Shown here: positions 6,575 to 11,668 of the stretch, one piece after another | Position numbering within the stretch: the stretch's first letter is position 1 | Layout of the letters: every line of letters begins with the position of its first letter | Assembly: GCA_036507855.1 (NCBI GenBank) | Contig: DATCIJ010000032.1 | Location: 1 to 11,668, forward strand | Length of the DNA: 11,668 nt | Source: JABWBJ01 sp036507855 | GTDB lineage: Bacteria; Gemmatimonadota; Gemmatimonadetes; Gemmatimonadales; Gemmatimonadaceae | Reading direction: 5' to 3' | Made by a program: the position numbers and the translations under genes | The notes under the pieces: generated by a model | Seen by the model: only the letters and a program-made list of their open reading frames with translations | Told to the model about the DNA's origin: nothing | Database searches by the model: none

Positions 6575-7437
6575 CACGCACGCGTGTCGTCAGGCGGAAG
6601 GCCCCACCCGAGCTTGCGTCGCATCCGGGTGAAGAAGGTCATCTCCGGGAACCGCACCAGGATGACCGAACGCGCGGCCCGGCGCACCATGAGGCTTTCG
6701 GCGGTGCCTAACGTGGTACCTACTTGCCCATCCACGGTCACCAGCCGATCCGTGCCATCGTCATCGGCATGGACCACGATCGTGGCCTCGGGCCCAACCA
6801 CGACCGGGCGGATGGAAAGGGCGTGGGCGGAAATCGGCGCGATGATGATGGACGGATGGCCGGGTACCACGACCGGGCCGCCGACGGAAAGGTTGTAGGC
6901 GGTCGACCCGGTCGGGGTCGACATCACGATCCCGTCAGCGGCGTAACTGGCGACCTCCTCCCCATCCACCTCGACACGCAGCCAGATCACGCGGGCCTTG
7001 CCGCTCTTGTGCAGCACGATGTCGTTGAGCGCGTACCAGCGGCGGGGATCCTCGGGCAGCCCCGGCCGGCCCTCGAGCATCATGCGCGCCTCGCCGCGGT
7101 AGTCGCCGTTCACCAGGCGGCGAACGGCCGCCTCCAGTTCATCGGGCCCGCACGCACTCAGGAAGCCGAGGCGCCCGAGATTCACGCCCAGCACGGGGAT
7201 CTCGCGGCCGTCCAGGAATCGCGCGCCTCGCAGGAGCGTGCCGTCGCCACCGAGCGTCAGCAACGCGTCGACGTGCCCCGGAGTCACCGCCGGAAGGTCG
7301 TGGCCAGGAGCCAGATCCTTCAGCGTGGCCTCGAGCCGCATGTCAGCGCCTAACGCCGGCGCCATCGAAAGCAGCCGCTGGAGCACCCGACCCAGGTCGG
7401 GATAGTCGCGGTTCCCGATGATGCCGAGCCGGATCAC
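6574..7437 (-). CDS. nadK: NAD kinase
   Basis: A 287-residue cytoplasmic enzyme that phosphorylates NAD to NADP, normally with ATP or polyphosphate. The diagnostic GGDGT motif is at 63-67 in LLTLGGDGTLL, followed by GVNLGRLGFL (84-93). ALNDIVLHK (136-144) and the NAD-binding block DGIVMSTPTGSTAYNLSVGG (168-187) are intact. The C-terminal strand block VVVHADDDGTDRLVTVDGQ is typical. The start is GTG, whose GTGA overlaps the dxs stop by 4 nt, and its own stop overlaps recN, so all three are probably translationally coupled. NADPH serves the reductive steps of the MEP pathway opened by the upstream dxs, which makes the pairing sensible but not proof of a regulatory link. Length is near the bacterial norm. 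Confidence 0.96.
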   Translation of the reverse strand: MIRLGIIGNRDYPDLGRVLQRLLSMAPALGADMRLEATLKDLAPGHDLPAVTPGHVDALLTLGGDGTLLRGARFLDGREIPVLGVNLGRLGFLSACGPDELEAAVRRLVNGDYRGEARMMLEGRPGLPEDPRRWYALNDIVLHKSGKARVIWLRVEVDGEEVASYAADGIVMSTPTGSTAYNLSVGGPVVVPGHPSIIIAPISAHALSIRPVVVGPEATIVVHADDDGTDRLVTVDGQVGTTLGTAESLMVRRAARSVILVRFPEMTFFTRMRRKLGWGLPPDDTRA

Positions 7438-9314
7438 CCGGCGACCGCCTCGCTCTCGTGCAGCGCCCGGACCCGCTCGGCGATTCCGGCGGCGTCCAGA
7501 CCCGCCGTCGCAAGCTGCCGCGCGCGGGACGCCGCCGGAATGATGCGATCAGGGACGCCGTGCACGATAACGCGAACCGATGGCTCGAGTCGCTCCACAA
7601 CCGACGCCATGTACGAGCCGAAACCGTTGACTACCGTGCCCTCCTCCACGACGAGGAGTTGGCGATGATCGGCAAGGATGCCGGAGAGTGTCAGCGCGTC
7701 AAACGGTTTCAGGAACCGGCAGTTCACGACGGTCGGATCGAAACCTTCCGTCGCAAGCGATTCGGCTGCCTCCAACGCCGGATTGACCATGGTGCCGACG
7801 GCGAGGATCGCGATTTCACTCCCCCGGCGCGGCACGTCCCAGGTTCCATATGGCACAGCCTCGATGTCGGTCATCGGCGGCGCAACGTCGGGCGCGGTGT
7901 CGCGCGGGTACCGGATGCTGAACGGGCCCGCGGTGTGACCGGCCGCCGTTCGAAGAAGGGCGAGCATTTCCGTCGCGTCCTTCGGCGCGGTCACGGTGAT
8001 GCCAGGCACCGCCAGCAGGTAGGCGATGTCGTACAAGCCCATGTGGGTCTCGCCGTCTTCACCGACAAGGCCCGCGCGATCCAGACAGAAGATCACCGGG
8101 AGATGCTGAATGGCGACGTCGTGGATGATGCTGTCGTAAGCGCGCTGCAGGAACGTCGAGTAGATCGCGGCGACCGGTCGCAATCCCCGTGTGGCAAGCC
8201 CCGCCGCGAATGTCACCGCATGCGCCTCGGCGATCCCTACATCGAAGAATCTCGTCGGATGGGCCTTTGCCACGACCGCGGTCCCCGTTCCACTGGGCAT
8301 TGCCGCGGTTATCGCCACCAGATCCGACCGCTCCGCCATGAACTCGCTCAACCCGCGACCGAAGACCGTCGTGTAGTTGGGATTGCCGGACGAGGCCTTC
8401 ACCTGCTTCCCGGTGGACGGGTCATGTCCCGGCGGCAGCGCGTGCCACTTCTCGATGTGCTCCCCAGCCGGAAATCCCTTTCCCTTCTGCGTCAGAACGT
8501 GCACCAGGCGAGGCCCGGTCATGCCGCGGACGGCTGCCAGCGTGTCGACCAGGTTGTCGATGTCGTGGCCATTGATCGGACCGAAATACCTGAAGCCCAG
8601 TTCCTCGAAGAGAACGCCAGGCGTGAGGAATGACTTCACGCTTTCTTCCCACTTCCGGATCAGGCTGTTCAGCGCCGGGTGGCCCTCGAGCACGTCGCCG
8701 ATGCGGGCACGGACCCGGTTATAGAGTGGATTCCGCTGCACCGAGGTCAGGTACTTCGAAATCGCTCCCACGTTAGGCGCGATCGACATCGCATTGTCGT
8801 TCAGGATCACCACCAGGTCGCGGCCCGAGTGACCGGCGTTATTCAACCCTTCGTAGGCCAGCCCCGACGTCAGGGCGCCGTCCCCGAGGACCGCGACGAC
8901 CTTGTAGCTGTCACCGAGGAGGTCGCGGCCGGCGGCGACGCCGAGCGCCGCGGAAATCGACGTCGCGGCATGACCGGCGCCGAAGACGTCATACTCGCTC
9001 TCGCTGCGCTTCAGGAAACCGGATAGTCCGCTCTCCTGCCGCAACGTCTCCATTCGAGTATTTCGTCCGGTCAGGAGCTTGTGCGGGTATCCCTGATGCC
9101 CGACGTCCCAGACGAGATGATCCCGTGGGGTGTCGAAGACCGTGTGCAGAGCCACCGTGAGTTCAACGACGCCGAGGCCGGCCCCGATGTGTCCCCCGGT
9201 CCGGGAGCAGACATCGATCAGCCGGTCACGAATCTCCTGCGAGAGCGCGCGCAACTCGTCGCGCGACAGGGTCTTCAGGTCGGCGGGGGACTCGATCCGG
9301 TCGAGAAGGGACAT
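7434..9314 (-). CDS. dxs: 1-Deoxy-D-xylulose-5-phosphate synthase
   Basis: A 626-residue thiamine-diphosphate enzyme that condenses pyruvate and glyceraldehyde 3-phosphate, the first step of the MEP pathway to isopentenyl diphosphate. Visible family blocks are GHIGAGLGVVELTVALH (41-57), WDVGHQGYPHKLLTGR (69-84) and the ThDP/Mg motif GDGALTSG (144-151) with NDN (172-174). Further on are GIAEAHAVTFAAGLA with the catalytic Glu, and IYSTFLQRAYDSIIHDVA, then DRAGLVGEDGETHMG. The C-terminal transketolase domain ends at ARQLATAGLDAAGIAERV. Length and motif order are normal. The segment HVLTQKGKGFPAGEHIEKWH differs somewhat from the common KGKGY-A-E form. The ATG at 9314 matches the family's N-terminal length, but a GGGCAGC-type 7-bp array occupies the leader and no Shine-Dalgarno is present. 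The gene lies 58 nt after ispA and overlaps nadK by 4 nt. Confidence 0.97.
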   Translation of the reverse strand: MSLLDRIESPADLKTLSRDELRALSQEIRDRLIDVCSRTGGHIGAGLGVVELTVALHTVFDTPRDHLVWDVGHQGYPHKLLTGRNTRMETLRQESGLSGFLKRSESEYDVFGAGHAATSISAALGVAAGRDLLGDSYKVVAVLGDGALTSGLAYEGLNNAGHSGRDLVVILNDNAMSIAPNVGAISKYLTSVQRNPLYNRVRARIGDVLEGHPALNSLIRKWEESVKSFLTPGVLFEELGFRYFGPINGHDIDNLVDTLAAVRGMTGPRLVHVLTQKGKGFPAGEHIEKWHALPPGHDPSTGKQVKASSGNPNYTTVFGRGLSEFMAERSDLVAITAAMPSGTGTAVVAKAHPTRFFDVGIAEAHAVTFAAGLATRGLRPVAAIYSTFLQRAYDSIIHDVAIQHLPVIFCLDRAGLVGEDGETHMGLYDIAYLLAVPGITVTAPKDATEMLALLRTAAGHTAGPFSIRYPRDTAPDVAPPMTDIEAVPYGTWDVPRRGSEIAILAVGTMVNPALEAAESLATEGFDPTVVNCRFLKPFDALTLSGILADHRQLLVVEEGTVVNGFGSYMASVVERLEPSVRVIVHGVPDRIIPAASRARQLATAGLDAAGIAERVRALHESEAVAG

Positions 9315-9317
9315 GAC

Positions 9318-9358
9318 GGGCAGCGGGGCGCGGGCAGCGGGCAGAAGCAGAGGGCAGG
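9318..9358. repeat. 7-bp tandem repeat, GGGCAGC type, in the dxs leader
   Basis: Six consecutive 7-bp units from 9318 to 9358 (with a one-base shift near the end) resemble GGGCAGC. They fill most of the 58-bp ispA-dxs gap and begin 4 bp from the dxs ATG. On the dxs strand the units read GCTGCCC, pyrimidine-rich where a purine-rich ribosome-binding site would be expected. The unit matches the array at 4876-4896. Confidence 0.65.
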
Positions 9359-9372
9359 TGGAAATCTACTGC

Positions 9373-10302
9373 TCAGGACTGCCGCTCGACGACATGGCGG
9401 GCCAGGCGCTCCAGGTCCGGCGTCAGGCGACCAACCGCTTCCATCGCGCCACAGGCCTCGTTGACCAGGGCGCCGGCCCGCCGGCGTGCTTCCTCGATCC
9501 CCATGACCAGTGGATACGTGCTCTTCGACAGCGCCACGTCCTTGCCGGCGGTCTTCCCAAGCTGGTCGCTCGTCGCCGTCACGTCGAGTACGTCGTCCGC
9601 GATCTGGTACGCCAACCCGAGCGCGTCTCCAAAGCGTGTGAATGCGACCAGCAGGCGGTCATCCGCGCCAGCCGCCAACGCGCCAATGCGTGCTGAGGCG
9701 GAGATGAGCGTGCCCGTCTTGGCGCGGTGCACGCGTTCCAGGTCTTCGAGGCTCAGGCGCTGTCCCTCGGCGAGAAGGTCGAGCAGTTGCCCGCCGATCA
9801 TGCCGCCGGCTCCGGACGCCGTCATCACTTCACGAACGATTCGACCCGCAAGGACCGACCCCGACCCCAGGTCGCGCGCGGCCTGGTGCGCACGACGCGC
9901 CGCCAGGGGCACCATCGTCACGCCGGCGGCCGTTGCGGTCACGACGTCGAACGCGCGATGCACCGTCGGACGGCCTCGCCGCAGATCGTCGTTGTCCATG
10001 CACGGCAGGTCGTCATGCACCAGCGAGTATGCGTGCACCACCTCCACAGCGGCAGCGAGCCCGCTTGCATCTCCCGTCCCGCCCGCGGCGCGATACGACG
10101 CCAGCACCAGCAGCCCACGGAATCGCTTCCCCTGTCCGAGCAGGCAGTAACGAATCGCCTGGGCGACTCGTGGCGCGACCCCGGTGAGGTCGTCGTTACA
10201 GCACGCGGCAAGGGCCGACTCGACCGACTCGCGATCGCCCGCCTCCAGCGCGACCGGCGACTCGTGACGTTCCAAGTTGTTCTGGCTATCGCCGCGGTGC
10301 AT
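9373..10302 (-). CDS. ispA: Short-chain (2E,6E)-polyprenyl diphosphate synthase, likely farnesyl or geranylgeranyl diphosphate synthase
   Basis: A 309-residue all-alpha prenyltransferase that extends allylic diphosphates with isopentenyl diphosphate. The first aspartate-rich motif, DDLPCMDNDD (97-106), has the two-residue insert of bacterial short-chain enzymes and is followed by LRRGRPTVHRAFD. The fifth residue before it is Tyr, as in E. coli IspA, which favours a C15 (or C20) product. The second motif is DDVLD (236-240) in AYQIADDVLDVT. IPP-binding GQGKRFRGLL (57-66) has Gly where the family usually has Pro, and KTGTLI is present (195-200). In the block usually reading AGDAL this protein has AGVTM (126-130), so a highly conserved Asp is Val. 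Frame and length are intact, so this is substitution, not a frameshift. The ATG at 10302 has AAGGA only 1-2 nt upstream, unusually close; no other in-frame start lies just upstream. The start is 46 nt after xseB, in the xseB-ispA-dxs order also known in E. coli. Confidence 0.92.
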   Translation of the reverse strand: MHRGDSQNNLERHESPVALEAGDRESVESALAACCNDDLTGVAPRVAQAIRYCLLGQGKRFRGLLVLASYRAAGGTGDASGLAAAVEVVHAYSLVHDDLPCMDNDDLRRGRPTVHRAFDVVTATAAGVTMVPLAARRAHQAARDLGSGSVLAGRIVREVMTASGAGGMIGGQLLDLLAEGQRLSLEDLERVHRAKTGTLISASARIGALAAGADDRLLVAFTRFGDALGLAYQIADDVLDVTATSDQLGKTAGKDVALSKSTYPLVMGIEEARRRAGALVNEACGAMEAVGRLTPDLERLARHVVERQS

Positions 10303-10348
10303 GTCCTTGCCTGGCTGCGTGTTGATGAGACACGTGGAACGTTACTCG

Positions 10349-10561
10349 TCAGGCACGCAGGTCCGTTGCCTCCAGGATCCCGTCCGTGCGCTCACGCAGC
10401 ACCTGCACGGCCGCTTCCGCCTTCGACAACTCGGTGGACGCGTCACGAAGGCAGGCGATCCCCTCTTCAAAGAGCTTGAGTCCCTTCTCGAGACTCATGT
10501 CCTTCGATTCGAGTGCCCGAACGATCTCTTCCAGGCGTTGGACCTTCTTCTCGAAGCTCAT
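10349..10561 (-). CDS. xseB: Exodeoxyribonuclease VII small subunit
   Basis: A 70-residue helical protein, slightly short for the family (about 75-85). It reads SFEKKVQRLEEIVRALES, then MSLEKGLKLFEEGIACLRDA, the two-helix pattern of XseB, in which several copies bind one XseA to form the single-strand-specific exonuclease VII. Its ATG overlaps the xseA stop in an ATGA (4-nt overlap), so the two subunits are very probably translationally coupled. A 46-nt gap separates it from ispA. Confidence 0.95.
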   Translation of the reverse strand: MSFEKKVQRLEEIVRALESKDMSLEKGLKLFEEGIACLRDASTELSKAEAAVQVLRERTDGILEATDLRA

Positions 10562-11667
10562 TCGTTCACCTCCTCGCCCAGTCGCTCCGTGCGCTCGGCG
10601 CGCCCGTGAATGCGTCCATCGCGGAGCCGCGCCACGAATGCGTCGCCCGGGTCGAGCGAAGCAACCGATGTCACGGGCGCCCCTTCGCCATCGGTAAGGA
10701 CGGCGTAGCCACGAGCAAGCGTCGCCAGCGGACTGAGAGCATGCAGCCGACCGGCAATGCCCTCGAGAGCCAGCCGGCGGCGTTCCACCGGATGCGAGGC
10801 GGCACGCGCCACGGAGACACCCGCCGCGGTCAGCCGCTCGCGTGCTGTTCCCACGCGGGCCAGCGCGGCGTCACGCAGGTCCGCCCCGAGCGTGCGAACG
10901 TGCCTGACGAGGTCTGTCAGTCGTGGCGCGGCTGCCTCGGCGGCCGCGGAGGGCGTTGCGGCGCGAAGGTCGGCGGCCAGGTCGCACAGCGTGACGTCAA
11001 CCTCGTGCCCGATGGCGGCGATTACGGGAATCGGCATGCCCGCGGTGGCGCGAACCACGCGCTCGTCGTTGAACGCCCAGAGATCCTCGCGGCTGCCGCC
11101 TCCCCGGCCGAGGATGACAACGTCCGCCTTGCCCCAGCGCGCCACCCGGTGCAGCGCGGTGACAATCGAGCCTGCCGCACCATCGCCCTGCACTGTCGCG
11201 TGCGCCACAACGACCCTGGTGATCGGGCATCGGCGGTGGACGACAGACACCACGTCGTGCAGGGCGGCGCCGTCGGTGCTGGTCACCACCGCGATGCAGG
11301 TCGGCAGCATCGGAAGCAGGCGCTTTCGCTCAGGGGCGAAGAGGCCTTCGGCCTCGAGCTTCTGATGAATCTTCTCGAATGCCTTCCGCCACAATCCATC
11401 GCCCGACGCCTCGATCCGCAGGATCCGCAACTGCAGTTCGCCGCGCGCGGCGAAGACCGTGAGCTTGCCGAGCGCCGTGATCGTCATGCCCTCGTCAGGC
11501 GCGGCCAGCGCGCGACGCGCGTCGGTCGCCCACATCACGCAACGGATCTGCGCGCTGGCATCCTTCAGTGTGAAATACCAGTGGCCCTTGCGGTGCTCCT
11601 TGAGTCCGACGACTTCTCCGCGAATCCAGAGTGGTTCGACCGCACCCTCGATGATGTCACGCGTCGC
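10558..11667 (-). CDS. xseA: Exodeoxyribonuclease VII large subunit, 5' end cut off by the window
   Basis: About 369 residues are visible, and the gene runs out of the right edge without a start. Reading in frame from 11667 gives EGAVEPLWIRGEVVGLKEHR, then KGHWYFTLKDASAQIRCVMW, the N-terminal OB-fold that binds single-stranded DNA. The ATG at 11538 therefore lies inside the protein, and only a short N-terminal piece is missing. The catalytic domain shows AVVTSTDGAALHDV, VVILGRGGGSREDLWAFNDE and PVIAAIGHEVDVTLCDLAAD, then RAATPSAAAE, all standard for XseA. A helical region follows, and the C-terminal LARGYAVLTDGEGAPV is the usual XseB-proximal block. XseA degrades single-stranded DNA to oligonucleotides, in mismatch repair among other roles. 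The stop overlaps xseB by 4 nt. Confidence 0.96.
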   Translation of the reverse strand, partial: ATRDIIEGAVEPLWIRGEVVGLKEHRKGHWYFTLKDASAQIRCVMWATDARRALAAPDEGMTITALGKLTVFAARGELQLRILRIEASGDGLWRKAFEKIHQKLEAEGLFAPERKRLLPMLPTCIAVVTSTDGAALHDVVSVVHRRCPITRVVVAHATVQGDGAAGSIVTALHRVARWGKADVVILGRGGGSREDLWAFNDERVVRATAGMPIPVIAAIGHEVDVTLCDLAADLRAATPSAAAEAAAPRLTDLVRHVRTLGADLRDAALARVGTARERLTAAGVSVARAASHPVERRRLALEGIAGRLHALSPLATLARGYAVLTDGEGAPVTSVASLDPGDAFVARLRDGRIHGRAERTERLGEEVNE

Positions 11668-11668
11668 C

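Noticed and set aside
7458..8633. 391-residue plus-strand open frame, and a similar one at 5843-6898
   Set aside because: They lie opposite dxs and recN/nadK, which are identified by clear motifs; their composition is arginine-rich and shadow-like.
9900..9945. Frameshift in ispA around AGVTM
   Set aside because: Spacing to flanking conserved blocks is normal and other frames do not restore the motif, so substitution is simpler.
10558..11538. Complete 326-residue xseA starting at 11538
   Set aside because: The frame stays open to the window edge and encodes the expected OB-fold residues, so the gene is cut by the edge.
1..11668. A novel defence or biosynthetic system
   Set aside because: The genes are core housekeeping plus two unassigned proteins; nothing seen supports a new multi-gene system.

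Overview
The window looks like a chromosomal segment from a high-GC Gram-negative-type bacterium. It encodes an outer-membrane beta-barrel protein and has an xseA-xseB-ispA-dxs order like that known in proteobacteria. The 7-bp intergenic repeats and a recurrent CGTTAGGC octamer remind me of Gemmatimonadota genomes, but that assignment is inference and needs a database search. Most of the content is core housekeeping. I found no phage, transposon, CRISPR array, toxin or defence system.

Left part (1-1300): a minus-strand GNAT-type acetyltransferase with an N-terminal double membrane anchor (66-827). Two minus-strand tRNA genes lie just upstream of it, tRNA-Leu(UAA) at 843-925 and tRNA-Gly(GCC) at 1045-1117. 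The likely reading order is tRNA-Gly, tRNA-Leu, acetyltransferase, possibly as one transcript from a -10-like TATACT upstream of tRNA-Gly. The non-coding DNA here is unusually structured, with 7-bp-period repeats, an inverted repeat around a palindrome, a perfect 24-bp palindrome and many GATC sites.

Middle (1301-4901): a divergent pair. A 595-residue protein resembling six-hairpin (alpha/alpha)6 glycosidases runs on the minus strand (1301-3088). A secreted beta-barrel outer-membrane protein runs on the plus strand (3231-4901). They share a 142-bp upstream region.

Right part (4910-11668): a six-gene minus-strand operon read as xseA (5'-truncated by the window edge), xseB, ispA, dxs, nadK, recN. 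Three junctions overlap by 1-4 nt (xseA/xseB, dxs/nadK, nadK/recN). Gaps of 46 and 58 nt flank ispA. The operon joins exonuclease VII (XseA/XseB), the entry step of the MEP isoprenoid pathway (Dxs), a prenyl chain-elongating synthase (IspA), NADP supply (NadK) and double-strand-break repair (RecN).

The most interesting signals are not genes. They are degenerate 7-bp tandem arrays at several gene borders, one of them occupying the dxs ribosome-binding position, and the CGTTAGGC octamer, which accounts for almost all rare TTA leucine codons I found.
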